From positions 1,116,001 to 1,180,000 of the forward strand of contig NZ_CP157942.1 in assembly GCF_040207875.1 (NCBI RefSeq): DNA of 64,000 bases. Reading direction: 5' to 3'. Of the stretch, positions 17,205-27,316 are shown piece after piece; position 1 is the stretch's first letter; each line of letters starts with the position of its first letter. A program made the translations under genes and the position numbers. This DNA comes from Wolbachia endosymbiont of Armadillidium arcangelii (GTDB taxonomy: Bacteria; Pseudomonadota; Alphaproteobacteria; Rickettsiales; Anaplasmataceae). The notes under the pieces were generated by a model. The model was not told the origin of the DNA. It worked only from the letters and a program-made list of their open reading frames with translations, and made no database searches.

Positions 17205-18905
17205 ATGTCAGAAGCAAAAAATTTAATTTTAGCAACAATTCTTTCCATGTTAATTATGGTATTATGGCATATTATTTATGATAATTTTCTTAACACAAGC
17301 CAAAGCCAGCCATCGATTGAACATATTGAATCTTCTAACGACCTTGCTCCTATAATACATCAAAATCGTTCTGAAATTATTAATTCTACTCGAGAACAGA
17401 GAGTTAATTTAATCAATAACATGATTGAAGGATCGATTTCTCTGAAAGGTGCAAGATTTGATGACTTAATTTTAACTAATTATCACTTAGAACCGAGTTC
17501 TTCCTCTTCACAAGTAGTTTTACTGTCACCTGGAGAATCAAAAGATGTATATTTTGCAGAATTTGGATGGCTCGATCCAAGTGGCAAAATTAAAATTCCA
17601 GATTCTAAAACAGTCTGGCAAGTGGATGAGACTGAGCTGGCTAGTCGAAAAGTGGCCAATTTATTTTGGAATAATGACAATGGGATCGTATTTAGAATGA
17701 AAATTAGCCTTGATGATAACTACATGTTTAAAATCGAGCAAATTGTTGAAAATAACACAAAAAATAACGTAGTTTTAGTTCCTTATGGTAAAATCAATCG
17801 TAAACGTGATAATATTAACGAATCCTATTGGATATCACACGAAGGAGTACTAGGTGCATTTAACAATAAACTGGAGGAGTGGACATATAAGGATATTTCC
17901 AAGAAACGTTTAATAAAGACAAGCACAAGTGAAAAAAGTTGGTTTGGTTTTGCTGATAAATATTGGTTTACAGCTATCATAACTGAAAAATCTGATAAAA
18001 TAAATGTAAGCATCAAGTATACGAATGTTAATAATATTGATAAATTTCAAGCAGATTTTGTTAGACCTTACAAACATATACTCCCTGGTGCAAGTGCTTC
18101 TACTCTGAACTACTTTTTTGCTGGGGCGAAGAAATTGAATTTACTTGATGCTTATAAAGACACTCTCAATATACCTTTGTTTGATAAGGCTGTAGATTTT
18201 GGTGTTCTTTATTTTATAACCAAGCCAGTGTTTTTATTGCTTGAATATTTTAACTTTGTTTTGAAAAATTTTGGCTTAGCAATATTATTGCTAACTTTAG
18301 TAATCAAGCTTTTGATGCTTCCCTTGTCTAATAGATCATATATTTCAATGTTTAAGGTAAAAAGTCTTCAACCTGAACTAACTCGTATAAAAGAGTTATA
18401 TAAAAGTGACAGCTTAAAGCAGCATAAAGAGACAATAGCGTTGTTCAAGAGAAATAATGTAAATCCAATGTCGAGCATTTTCCCTATGCTCATACAAATA
18501 CCAGTATTTTTTGCTCTATATAAAGTATTATTTGTTACTATAGAGATGAGACACGCCCCTTTTTATTTATGGATTAAGGATCTTTCAGCTCCTGATCCAA
18601 CAAACATTTTTACATTATTTGGGTTGTTTAATTATAACTTTCCTATTTCTATAGGCATTTTACCTATAGTTTTTGGTATTACTATGATAATTCAGCAAAA
18701 GTTAAGCGAACCCAGCAAAGATGACATTCAAGTAAATGTTATGAAATTTTTACCTTACATTTCTGTTTTTATCTTTTCTTCTTTTCCTGCCGGCTTGGTG
18801 ATATATTGGATATTTAGTAATATTATAACTTTAATTCAACAATCCTTAATAAAGTTCTTCTTAACAAGAAAAGTGGGGATGAATGTCGAAAATACTAATA
18901 GTTAA
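17205..18905 (+). CDS. yidC: Membrane protein insertase YidC
   Basis: YidC/Oxa1 inserts and folds inner-membrane proteins alone or with SecYEG. The 566-residue product has the N-terminal helix, a large periplasmic domain (about 60-330) and the five-helix Oxa1 core, including FAILLLTLVIKLLMLPLS and FPMLIQIPVFFALYKVL. An AGGAGG sequence at 17181-17186 lies 18 bases before the ATG, unusually far, and directly precedes an out-of-frame ATG that opens a 12-codon ORF overlapping the yidC start. ribH begins 23 bp inside the yidC 3' end, indicating translational coupling. Confidence 0.96.
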   Translation: MSEAKNLILATILSMLIMVLWHIIYDNFLNTSQSQPSIEHIESSNDLAPIIHQNRSEIINSTREQRVNLINNMIEGSISLKGARFDDLILTNYHLEPSSSSSQVVLLSPGESKDVYFAEFGWLDPSGKIKIPDSKTVWQVDETELASRKVANLFWNNDNGIVFRMKISLDDNYMFKIEQIVENNTKNNVVLVPYGKINRKRDNINESYWISHEGVLGAFNNKLEEWTYKDISKKRLIKTSTSEKSWFGFADKYWFTAIITEKSDKINVSIKYTNVNNIDKFQADFVRPYKHILPGASASTLNYFFAGAKKLNLLDAYKDTLNIPLFDKAVDFGVLYFITKPVFLLLEYFNFVLKNFGLAILLLTLVIKLLMLPLSNRSYISMFKVKSLQPELTRIKELYKSDSLKQHKETIALFKRNNVNPMSSIFPMLIQIPVFFALYKVLFVTIEMRHAPFYLWIKDLSAPDPTNIFTLFGLFNYNFPISIGILPIVFGITMIIQQKLSEPSKDDIQVNVMKFLPYISVFIFSSFPAGLVIYWIFSNIITLIQQSLIKFFLTRKVGMNVENTNS

Positions 18906-19311
18906 TTCAAATTATTATACTGAAATAGCAAACCTTTTGCTTGAGGGTGCAACTAATAAATTCAAAGGAAATAATATTAATTATGAGATAATTGAAGTGC
19001 CTGGTGCATTTGAAATACCAGCTACAATTCTCTTTGCGATCAAAGGCAAGAATACTAATTATAACGGTTATTTAGCTCTTGGATGCGTAATTTGCGGTGA
19101 AACTGATCATTATAAATACGTTTGCAAAGGAGTAATCGAAGGCTTAAATGCAATTGTTATGCGTTATGCAATACCTCTTGGTATGGGCATAATCACAGCA
19201 GATAGTAAAGATAAAGCACTAGTTAGAGCTGACAAAAACAAAAAGAACGTTGGTGGCCATGCAGCCTCAACTGTTTTGCGTATGATAGATTTACACAATA
19301 AATTAAAATGA
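18883..19311 (+). CDS. ribH: 6,7-dimethyl-8-ribityllumazine synthase
   Basis: Condenses 5-amino-6-ribitylaminouracil with 3,4-dihydroxy-2-butanone-4-phosphate, the penultimate riboflavin step. The 142-residue sequence has the family motifs VPGAFEIP, GCVICGETDHYKYVC (catalytic His) and GGHAASTVLRMIDL. Length is normal. It starts within yidC and its stop overlaps the nusB start as ATGA, so yidC-ribH-nusB form one unit. Riboflavin supply is a proposed Wolbachia contribution to some hosts. Confidence 0.96.
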   Translation: MSKILIVNSNYYTEIANLLLEGATNKFKGNNINYEIIEVPGAFEIPATILFAIKGKNTNYNGYLALGCVICGETDHYKYVCKGVIEGLNAIVMRYAIPLGMGIITADSKDKALVRADKNKKNVGGHAASTVLRMIDLHNKLK

Positions 19312-19775
19312 TGGATATAGATAAAAGTTGGCGCATAAAAAGAAGTACAGCAAGATTTCTTGCCGTACAGGTTGTTTATTCGAATATTTTTATAGGTTAC
19401 ACTTTTAAATTGGAAGATTGTGAGCTTAAAGACTACATAAGTAAGTTGGAGAATATATTGGAATGCGAAGAATGTGACTATCAGTTCTTAGAAAATTTAT
19501 TGCATAAAGTTATAAAAAGTAGTGAAGAATATGATAAAATAATAGAGTCTTATTTACACTCAAGCTGGTCACTTTCAAGATTAAATCTTATAAGCTTATC
19601 TATTTTGCGTGTTGCAGTATGTGAGTTAATTAATTGTGATACACCAGCCCCAGTTATTATTAATGAATATACTAACATTGCATCTGATTTACTTGATGCC
19701 CCAAACAAAATTGGTTTTATTAATGGGTTATTAGATAAGGTAAAGGATGCAGTCAGACTAAATAAAAATCCTTAG
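19308..19775 (+). CDS. nusB: Transcription antitermination factor NusB
   Basis: The all-helical NusB binds boxA RNA with S10 (NusE) to support rRNA antitermination. The 155-residue product begins with RSTARFLAVQVVYSNIF and ends with the characteristic LSILRVAVCEL...APVIINEYTNIASDL...FINGLLDKV pattern. The ATG overlaps the ribH stop by 4 bp; the ribH-nusB pairing is widespread in bacteria and supports both calls. Confidence 0.95.
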   Translation: MMDIDKSWRIKRSTARFLAVQVVYSNIFIGYTFKLEDCELKDYISKLENILECEECDYQFLENLLHKVIKSSEEYDKIIESYLHSSWSLSRLNLISLSILRVAVCELINCDTPAPVIINEYTNIASDLLDAPNKIGFINGLLDKVKDAVRLNKNP

Positions 19776-19835
19776 CCACTTCTCACGTATCTGTTTAGGG
19801 GAGTGGTTTAAAAAACGATAGATAGAAGATTATGA

Positions 19836-19866
19836 AAAGGCCTTTTGCTTCCAAAGGTCTTACCCC
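19836..19866. terminator. Hairpin between convergent nusB and MFS genes
   Basis: An imperfect inverted repeat (AAGGCCTTTTG ... CAAAGGTCTT) with a short loop lies between the converging nusB and MFS genes and could terminate from either side. No strong U-tract follows directly. Confidence 0.4.
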
Positions 19867-19953
19867 TTTTGAATTTATATGTTCTCAATGCTCCTGATTT
19901 ATTTATACTAAACCCTCACCATTGCACTCTGGGACCATATAGCTAAGAGAAAA

Positions 19954-21225
19954 TTACCAATCACATTTTTTATCTTGTGGCTTTATTTGCAATATTGCTA
20001 TCAGGCTGACCAATAAGCAGAAGACTATATAAAGCCCAGCAGCAAAGTTTATTTTAGGGAATGTTATAGTAAACCAAGTGCATATCATAGGAGTGAATCC
20101 ACCATGCAAGGCAAAAGAGATGTTGCGTGATAAGCTCACACCACTAAATCTAACATTGGTAGGAAAAAGCTCAGCAGTAACTATCCCTATAGGATTGATA
20201 CCTCTCTCTATTATAGAAAGAACCATCACACTCAACATAATTATAAGATAGCTCTTATAGTAATATGCAATAGATAACATAGGACAACATAGTGCCATTG
20301 TGATCACTATAAATAAGATTACTGTACGCTCTCTTCCTACCTTATCAGCTAAAATTCCAAGCACTATTGAAGATATCGGCATTAATATACTGGTTATAAC
20401 GAGCACAACTTCGTTGACATACGTTGTTACATAAGTCTCAACCGACACTATTTCTTTTGCAATTGTTCTAAGAAATATGGTAAATCCAACAGCAACATTA
20501 ACAGGTACAGATATTAAAATGGCAAGTATCAGGGCTCTCTTGTAGCGTTTTGTAAGCTCTATTATTGGTAAATTAGGTAAATTTCTTTGTTCTCGATTTT
20601 TTTCATACGCTGGAGTTTCTCCTAATGTGTATATACTATATGCGCTGATTAATCCTAAAATAGCTGAAAAAGTAAACGGCACCCTCCAACCCCAAGCGTT
20701 AAAATCAGTGTTTTTTTTGCAGATGATCACTGCAATTACAGAGAGCAATATACCAATGGAGCGACCAAAACTTATTATTCCAAAAAACATTCCTAGTTTT
20801 TTCTTATTAGGTAAATGCTCTATGAGATAAACAGAACTGCCTCCTTGTTCAGCGCCAAGTGCAATCCCTTGTATCAGATGGATTGTAAGAAGCAATACAG
20901 TAGAAGTTATACCTATTTTATTATAACTTGGAATAAACGCAACGAGACTAGACGGAATCGATATTAGCAAGATAGCAATCGTTAACGCCATTCTCCTTCC
21001 ATACCTGTCACCAATGTGACCAAATACAGATGCACCAAGTGGCCTTACCATAGCACCCAATCCTGCAATTCCAAACAATTGCAGGATGCTGTAGTAGATA
21101 TCTTTTGCACAACAAAACTCTCTACTAATTATGTTAACCAGATCGATAAAGAGCATATGGTCATACCATATTGCGATTCTGCAGAGTATCGTTGCTATCA
21201 ATACCCTTGTTTGTTGATTGTACAC
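19954..21225 (-). CDS. MFS transporter, metabolite:H+ symporter (ProP-like)
   Basis: A 423-residue, 12-helix major facilitator. The loop 2-3 signature GHIGDRYGRRMAL and the matching second-half loop GILADKVGRERTV are present, as are the ALGAEQGGSSVYLIEH and WGWRVPFTFS segments seen in the ProP/metabolite:H+ symporter subgroup. Substrate cannot be read from sequence; proline/betaine or dicarboxylates are known in the subgroup. Length and helix count are complete. It converges with nusB. Confidence 0.88.
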   Translation of the reverse strand: MYNQQTRVLIATILCRIAIWYDHMLFIDLVNIISREFCCAKDIYYSILQLFGIAGLGAMVRPLGASVFGHIGDRYGRRMALTIAILLISIPSSLVAFIPSYNKIGITSTVLLLTIHLIQGIALGAEQGGSSVYLIEHLPNKKKLGMFFGIISFGRSIGILLSVIAVIICKKNTDFNAWGWRVPFTFSAILGLISAYSIYTLGETPAYEKNREQRNLPNLPIIELTKRYKRALILAILISVPVNVAVGFTIFLRTIAKEIVSVETYVTTYVNEVVLVITSILMPISSIVLGILADKVGRERTVILFIVITMALCCPMLSIAYYYKSYLIIMLSVMVLSIIERGINPIGIVTAELFPTNVRFSGVSLSRNISFALHGGFTPMICTWFTITFPKINFAAGLYIVFCLLVSLIAILQIKPQDKKCDW

Positions 21226-21514
21226 TTAGTTTAATTTGTAAATGTCTGCTTATTTTTATTTTGGCTTCTTTTTGGAATTTTGCAACTCAAGCGTATGGTT
21301 CGTATGTAGCAATTTAAATATTATTAAAATTGGAAATAGATTTCTTGCATAACCAGGTGTCATCCCAGTACTCCTTTCCCTGTCATTCAAGTAGCTGACA
21401 CTGGGATGACACCTTTGTGTTTAAGACAAAACCTACTATAATATTTCTTCGCGAACAAATGTTCGTACAGTAGCTACTTGCATTTGTTGTAAACTCACTT
21501 TTTCTTGATTTTTT
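21226..21514. repeat. Palindromic repeat cluster downstream of secretin-like gene
   Basis: Contains a perfect 15-bp inverted repeat: AGGTGTCATCCCAGT at 21355-21369 and its complement at 21400-21414, enclosing a CAAGTAGCTGACA unit. The same units recur at 33.9, 36.7, 41.9, 59.4 and 61.5 kb. The rest of this gap shows no gene. Confidence 0.75.
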
Positions 21515-21560
21515 GGTTTATCTTGTCTACCTATTTTGCTACTCTGCTGAACGGATACAT
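21515..21560 (-). repeat. Dispersed repeat with TTCAG-type core, copy 2
   Basis: The minus strand reads TATCCGTTCAGCAGAG then TAGCAAAATAGGTAGACAA. It begins just after the stop codon of the secretin-like gene. Related copies are at 1604, 33786 and 61362. Confidence 0.65.
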
Positions 21561-23036
21561 TTAATATATATATAAATTCCTATCTTTTATGTCTAACAAA
21601 CCAAGTGTTGGTACGATTGTTGCTTTCAAGAAGATAACGGTTTCTACTGTCTTGGAGTTATTAGCCAGTTTCTTTGATTTTTGATGCAGTGAGCTTGAAG
21701 TATCTTTTCTATGCTCTATAAGCCCACCAATTACCATAACTTCGCCGCTCTTAACTTTTAAAGTAGAGTGCATTTCTCTGGTTTCAACAATTGGAATGTT
21801 GCTATTTAATTTCATTTTATTCTGCTGTGCGACATATTCTATATTTGGGTCTTTAGTGTAATCGTTAATCCTTGATAAAGTTGGGTGTATATCCATGAAT
21901 ATTTCATTAGTATCAATGTTAATGCTTGGGTGGATTATTAACACCACACCTATTGGAGTGCTATTCATCTTGGTAATTAAAGAATTTCTGGTATCTTTCT
22001 GTATATCGGAAGTAAAATAGATATGGTTTTTAGTAAATGAAATCATTGCTTGCTGATTATTTATAGCATGTACTCTAGGGCTTGAAATTACCTTTGAAGT
22101 GCCAAATTTATTTAGATTTTTTACTAAATACCCTAGATCAGAGTTTATCGCTAGGTCAATAATGGAGTTACCTTGATTTGTCATAGATTTGGTTTCATTA
22201 TGCAAATCATTTAAGTTGATACCAGAAAGGTATTTATCGTCTAATATAACTTCAACTATTTTGGCCTCTATCATTACTTGAGAAGACGCCAATTTCTTAA
22301 CTTTATTAATATATTCTTCAACAGCTTTGTGAATATCTTTTCTAGCATTCAGAATAATGACACCAGCTTCTCTGTTGGATGAAAGAAATTCACCATCATC
22401 CACTCCGTTAACATCCATTATTGCGTTTAAGCCTTTTTCTAACGAATTCCATAAGTCACTACTATATTGAGACTTCGTAACATTGTTATAGTTTCTATCA
22501 GCATCGCTGTCGGTAATATTGTTACCAATGACAAAATTGCTTTGAGCAGAGTGTTGAATATTGATGAAATCTACGTAATAATTTTGTGCGTATGGCAAAT
22601 CCTGTTCAATTCTAATTACATCATTATTTATTGAGTAACGCAATTTGGCACTGTTGGCTATATTCTGAATTACTTCATTTATATTCTTATCCTTTAGCTT
22701 TAAAATAATATTACCTGATATTTTGGGGTCTATATCCAAGTTAACGTCAGAAAGTTTTCCTATCTCAACCAGTAAATCCTTTACTGATACTTCTTCATTA
22801 ACATTAATAGAAAGAAACTGATTACTGATTGTAAGATCGGGAAATTCTACCGGCAAAGGTATCATTTCTGGTATTGCTGGTTCATTATTCTCCAAAGGAG
22901 TATTGTATTGTTGCAACAAGTAATTGTGCTTATAATTGTTTATGTTAATAGGATATTGCTTGGTAGGTAGATGTGTACAAGAAATAATAAAAAGGAGTAT
23001 TAAACATCTAAAAATAACCATGAGGGCAGCATACAA
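21561..23036 (-). CDS. Secretin-family lipoprotein (PilQ/MshL-like)
   Basis: The 491-residue product has a lipoprotein-type signal (RCLILLFIISC, Cys at the likely lipobox) and a short-domain N-region like secretin N0/STN (DLTISNQFLSINVNEEVSVKDLLVEI, cut short here). An N1-like ring-building domain (REAGVIILNARKDIHKAV) and a C-terminal secretin core follow (KVISSPRVHAINNQQAMISF, then LKVKSGEVMVIGGLIEHRK). Secretins form outer-membrane channels for type II/III secretion or type IV pili; no other pilus or T2S genes are visible in the window. An internal ATG (23021) is an alternative start that would place the signal peptide nearer the N-terminus. Confidence 0.82.
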   Translation of the reverse strand: MYAALMVIFRCLILLFIISCTHLPTKQYPININNYKHNYLLQQYNTPLENNEPAIPEMIPLPVEFPDLTISNQFLSINVNEEVSVKDLLVEIGKLSDVNLDIDPKISGNIILKLKDKNINEVIQNIANSAKLRYSINNDVIRIEQDLPYAQNYYVDFINIQHSAQSNFVIGNNITDSDADRNYNNVTKSQYSSDLWNSLEKGLNAIMDVNGVDDGEFLSSNREAGVIILNARKDIHKAVEEYINKVKKLASSQVMIEAKIVEVILDDKYLSGINLNDLHNETKSMTNQGNSIIDLAINSDLGYLVKNLNKFGTSKVISSPRVHAINNQQAMISFTKNHIYFTSDIQKDTRNSLITKMNSTPIGVVLIIHPSINIDTNEIFMDIHPTLSRINDYTKDPNIEYVAQQNKMKLNSNIPIVETREMHSTLKVKSGEVMVIGGLIEHRKDTSSSLHQKSKKLANNSKTVETVIFLKATIVPTLGLLDIKDRNLYIY

Positions 23037-23202
23037 GTCTATACTAATAGTTTTCTATAAAAATGTTAAAAATGTATTTAATTTCATTTTCATCGAGCAG
23101 ATAGTTATCATATATTAGCTATAGCTAAAGTGACTTAGACAACCGTCATTCCGCTACTCGTTAGCACCGCGGCTAATATGTTTTGCACACTCTATCTTGT
23201 AT

Positions 23203-24561
23203 TTAAATGTAGATCAGCATAGCCCTAATTTTTTTATATATTTTACTTCTTTCTCTATATTTTATAATAGGCTTGAAAATAAATGGTAAACCTATAATTG
23301 TTAAGCTTAGAGCTAGGATTGAAAGTACACAAAAGGCTTTGTGTTTACTATTTAGCTCTTTCAGGTAAAGCATCAAAAATCTACAAAATTTTTTGTAATT
23401 TTCTTCGATATTTTTTTTTCTATGAGCCTTGTCAATAAACATATCTATTGCAATATAATCATTACTACAATTAATTGCTCCTTTTTCTATTAACAGCTGA
23501 GCTATATCAAAATAATCCTTTTGAATAGTAAGATGCAGAGGTGTAAAACCTTGTTGATCACAAATATTCATATTGGCTTTTACTGCTAATAACATTCTTA
23601 CAATTTCTACATGGCCTTTTTTAGCTGCAAGTAGCAGAGGAGTTCTGTTACATCTAGTGACGGCGTTAACATTTACCTTAAGCTCCAGCAAGAGCTTAAC
23701 TGCTTTAGTATCACCATTATAGCTAGCTTTATGTAACCTGGTATTACCGCTACAATCTTGGTCATCTGCTTCTATTCCCTTTGAAACAAGGTATGTTACC
23801 ATTTTCCTATTATTATGCTCAATAGCGCAATCCAGTGCATCAAAACCATGGTTGTTTTTTGTGCAAATAAACTCTTTCAACCTAGCTTTTGCTTGCTTTA
23901 CAATAAGCTTTACCAGTTGTATTTTGTTGTTATACGCTGCTAGAAAAAGCGTAGTATTATTTTCTGAATCTTTGGCCTCTATATTTGCCCCTTTCTTTAT
24001 CAGATATTCTATAATCTCTGCTCTACTTTCATAATGTGTAGTACATTGATAAATGGCCAAAAATAAAGGAGTGCGAAAGTTGTTATCTTCACATTCGAGA
24101 TTTGCTCCACTATTAATTAAAGTCTGGACGCTCTTTTTAGAGCCGTATAATGAAGCTATGTGAAGAGGAGTGTAGCCCTCCTCAGCATCTTTTTCATTAA
24201 TTTTTGCCCCTTTTGTTATTAAAAAATCTATTAACTCTGTGTCATCTTGTAATGTAGCAAGGTGCAGTGGAGTAAATCCATTTTTATCTCTAGAATTAAT
24301 TGTTAATTGATTAACAAGAAGTTTAGCAACTTTTTTATGTCCATCCATAATAGCATAATGCAGTGGATTTCTGTTTTCGTTGTCCACAACATTAAAATCA
24401 GCTTCGTGCTCTAGTAATGATTTTACTCCAACTAAATCACCTTCTTTTGTAAACTTATGCAAGAGAGTGATTCCGCTTGCATCTTTTGAGTTAATATCAA
24501 AACCACTTTCTACTAATTGATGTATGTCTTCCTCACGTGCCATACCATTTCCCTCTTTCAC
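23203..24561 (-). CDS. Ankyrin-repeat protein with C-terminal membrane segment
   Basis: A 452-residue protein with about ten ankyrin repeats from residue 10 to 375, recognisable by recurring GxTPLHxA turns (GFTPLHLATLQDDTEL, YTPLHIASLYG, NTRLHKASYNG, RTPLLLAAKKGHVEIV). Near the C-terminus lies a hydrophobic stretch (AFCVLSILALSLTIIGLPFIF) followed by a basic tail. Ankyrin proteins are abundant in Wolbachia and are candidate host-interaction factors, exported perhaps by the type IV system. Its target is unknown. The frame is intact. Confidence 0.88.
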   Translation of the reverse strand: MKEGNGMAREEDIHQLVESGFDINSKDASGITLLHKFTKEGDLVGVKSLLEHEADFNVVDNENRNPLHYAIMDGHKKVAKLLVNQLTINSRDKNGFTPLHLATLQDDTELIDFLITKGAKINEKDAEEGYTPLHIASLYGSKKSVQTLINSGANLECEDNNFRTPLFLAIYQCTTHYESRAEIIEYLIKKGANIEAKDSENNTTLFLAAYNNKIQLVKLIVKQAKARLKEFICTKNNHGFDALDCAIEHNNRKMVTYLVSKGIEADDQDCSGNTRLHKASYNGDTKAVKLLLELKVNVNAVTRCNRTPLLLAAKKGHVEIVRMLLAVKANMNICDQQGFTPLHLTIQKDYFDIAQLLIEKGAINCSNDYIAIDMFIDKAHRKKNIEENYKKFCRFLMLYLKELNSKHKAFCVLSILALSLTIIGLPFIFKPIIKYRERSKIYKKIRAMLIYI

Positions 24562-25161
24562 ATTAACAATACTCCCACTTAATTAAGTTTGAATGAATCT
24601 ATAAGAGATAACGTTAGGGAGATTTGCGATAAACGGTAAGAAAAAGGGCAGGAGGATGGCTAAAGTCAAGATTAACTAAAAAGGCATGCTTAAGTTTTAT
24701 CTAATACAACTAAAATGTAATAGTTTAGACTTGATCTGACAGGTGTGAATTAACTAACAGAAGAATTGAAAACTAATATCAGCATCTTGTTTAATGCTAC
24801 TAATATTTTTCTGAAAAGCAACATGTATACTATCAAAAAACGTTTACATAGCAATATTTACTCAAATGTGGTGGCTTTGTTGCATGGCGATGTATAAGAA
24901 GCAGTGGAGGGAGGGATTTATGAGGCAAATTCGAAAATAGACATAGGGAGTACCATACGCGTCAAGTTAAGAGAATACGCCCAATATAGCAACCATTTAA
25001 GGTTTATTTGTTATATTTATTTTTTAAGAAATCTTGATCTAAAATAAGATAATTTTTTTAAAAGAGTCTATAAATTACTAATTTTATCGTTTAATATCTA
25101 AAATAATTTTTACTGCTTCTCTTCTTTCTTATGCCATTTTTCCTTAACTTGATGCGTATGG
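24562..25161. other. 600-bp gap with insertion-sequence-end-like debris
   Basis: No coding frame is supported. At about 24870 the sequence GTGGCTTTGTTGCAT resembles the terminal sequence of several IS5/IS982-type elements. At 24958 GCGTCAAGTTAAG occurs, a motif repeated at 44168 and 51320 within transposon remnants. The remainder is AT-rich. Confidence 0.4.
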
Positions 25162-27150
25162 TTATTCAGACACTTCTGAACTCACCACTTTATTCCACTG
25201 GTCTTCATCTAAAATTTCCACACCTAACTCAATTGCTTTTTTATATTTTGATCCTGGATCTTCTCCTGCAATTAGGTAGTCAGTTTTAGCAGAAAGGCTT
25301 GAACTAATCTTTGCCCCCAAAGCTTTAGCCCTTACTTTTGCCTCTCCTCTACTCATAGCACGTAATTTACCAGTAAACACTACAATTTTGTTATTTAAAA
25401 CAGAATCGCTAGAGTTGGAGCTCATAGGGAGAATTTGCAGATATGCGGTAAGATTATTTAACATTTTAATGTTACATTTCTGAGAAAAAAATGATTTCAA
25501 AGACTCAGCTACTTTTTCTCCTATGCCATCTATACCTACTAACTCAGCAGCATTTGATGACATCGAATCATACCAGTTATCGTAAGAAATATAATAATTT
25601 GCGAGCAATTCCGCTGCAACTTGGCCGATAAATCTGATACCCAAAGAAAATATAAATCTATCTAGAGTGATTACTCTTCTATTTTGTATAGCACTTAATA
25701 GATTGGCTATTGACTTCTCGCCCCAACCATGCTGCTCTTCTAAGGAAAATTCCTTTAATCTTTCCTCTAAAGCAAAAATATCTGGAATTTGTCTTATTAG
25801 GCCAAGATCATAAAAAAACTTTATTTGTTTTTCACCAAGGCCAACAATGTCAAATGCATCTTTTGACACAAAGTGTTTTAGTTTTTCTATTATTTGAGCT
25901 TTACAGGCAAATTCCTCAGGACATCTTACTGCTACTCCTTCAATCTGTACTTTACTACCACATTCAGGACATATGTCAGGAAACACAAATTCAGGCGTAT
26001 TTGCGTGACGAGAACCTTCATCTACTTTGACAATTTGAGGAATCACATCCCCTGCCCTTTTAATTGTTACAACATCTCCCTCTCTTATGTCTTTACGTTT
26101 TATCTCATCTTGGTTATGTAGACTTGCTCTGCTAACTAGCACTCCGCCGATATTGACTGGTACTAAATCTGCAACTGGAGTTAAAACCCCCGTTCTACCC
26201 ACCTGTATAAATATCTTATTTAACTTTGTTTTTGCATAAACCGCAGAAAACTTGTATGCAAGTGCTGAGCGTGGCGCTTTGTGTGTACTTCCCAGACGAC
26301 TTTGTAGCACAAAATCATTTACTTTATAGACTATTCCATCGATATCATAATCCAAGTTATAGCGGCAATCATAGACCTCATTATAGAACTTCAGCATTCC
26401 ATTCAAACTACTTGTTAAGGAACGATGCTCATTTACACAAAAACCAAGTTTCTCAAGCTTTTCTAGTACTTCACTTTGGCTTTTCTCCATCTCACCAATT
26501 AAAGAATAAGCAAAATATCTAAGAGGCCTCTTTGCTGTAATGTTCGCATTCAATTGCTTTAAAGAACCAGCGGCTGCATTTCGAGGATTAGCAAACTCAT
26601 TGTTTTCATTTAACTTCAAAAAATCGCTGTTACTGATATATATTTCACCCCTTACTTCTAGCCTTCCTTGCACACCCTGTAAAAACTTAGGAAAGCTTTT
26701 TATTGTTGCAACATTGTGAGTTACATCTTCTCCTACAAAACCATCACCTCGAGTTGCAGCTTTAACAAATCTTCCATCTTCATAAATTGCAGAAAACGAC
26801 AATCCATCAACTTTTGGCTCACATAGTATCTCTATTTCATTCTTAATTAAAAACCTCTTTATTTTAGACAAAAATTTCTCTACACCTTGTTCATCATAAG
26901 CATTTTCAAGAGAAAGCATAGGTTCTTGATGTTCCACCTTAGAAAACCTCTCATCAGGGAGAGCACCAACACTATCTTGTGTTGCATAATCTCGTGGAAG
27001 TGGAAGTTGTGCCTCTATTCCAGCTAACTTTTTCTTCAGTTCATCATATTCAGCATCACTTATTTCTGGCTTACTTTTTTGATAATATAAGACATTATGA
27101 TAATTAATTTGATCTTGCAGTTTCTCTCTCATCTTTTCTAAGTTAGTCAT
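25162..27150 (-). CDS. ligA: NAD+-dependent DNA ligase
   Basis: Seals nicks during replication and repair using NAD+. The 662-residue sequence has the Ia NMN-binding domain (HNVLYYQKSKPEISDAEYDEL), the adenylation motif CEPKVDGLSFSAIY with the active-site Lys near residue 114, the OB domain, and a four-cysteine zinc finger (CPECGSKVQ and RCPEEFACKAQ). Helix-hairpin-helix repeats (LVGIDGIGEKVAESL) and a C-terminal BRCT domain (VVFTGKLRAMSRGEA) follow. Length is typical (E. coli 671). Confidence 0.97.
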   Translation of the reverse strand: MTNLEKMREKLQDQINYHNVLYYQKSKPEISDAEYDELKKKLAGIEAQLPLPRDYATQDSVGALPDERFSKVEHQEPMLSLENAYDEQGVEKFLSKIKRFLIKNEIEILCEPKVDGLSFSAIYEDGRFVKAATRGDGFVGEDVTHNVATIKSFPKFLQGVQGRLEVRGEIYISNSDFLKLNENNEFANPRNAAAGSLKQLNANITAKRPLRYFAYSLIGEMEKSQSEVLEKLEKLGFCVNEHRSLTSSLNGMLKFYNEVYDCRYNLDYDIDGIVYKVNDFVLQSRLGSTHKAPRSALAYKFSAVYAKTKLNKIFIQVGRTGVLTPVADLVPVNIGGVLVSRASLHNQDEIKRKDIREGDVVTIKRAGDVIPQIVKVDEGSRHANTPEFVFPDICPECGSKVQIEGVAVRCPEEFACKAQIIEKLKHFVSKDAFDIVGLGEKQIKFFYDLGLIRQIPDIFALEERLKEFSLEEQHGWGEKSIANLLSAIQNRRVITLDRFIFSLGIRFIGQVAAELLANYYISYDNWYDSMSSNAAELVGIDGIGEKVAESLKSFFSQKCNIKMLNNLTAYLQILPMSSNSSDSVLNNKIVVFTGKLRAMSRGEAKVRAKALGAKISSSLSAKTDYLIAGEDPGSKYKKAIELGVEILDEDQWNKVVSSEVSE

Positions 27151-27316
27151 GATACCAATATAATGCTCTTTGTCGTCAAGTCATGAATTTTTTTCAAAAG
27201 GTACCATAAATGATTTCAATTTGCTATGCATACTACTGTTCTGAAAAGTAATTATACTAATATTAATATAATATTTATATTAATATTAGAATTATTTTTA
27301 AGTTAAGGAGTATATT

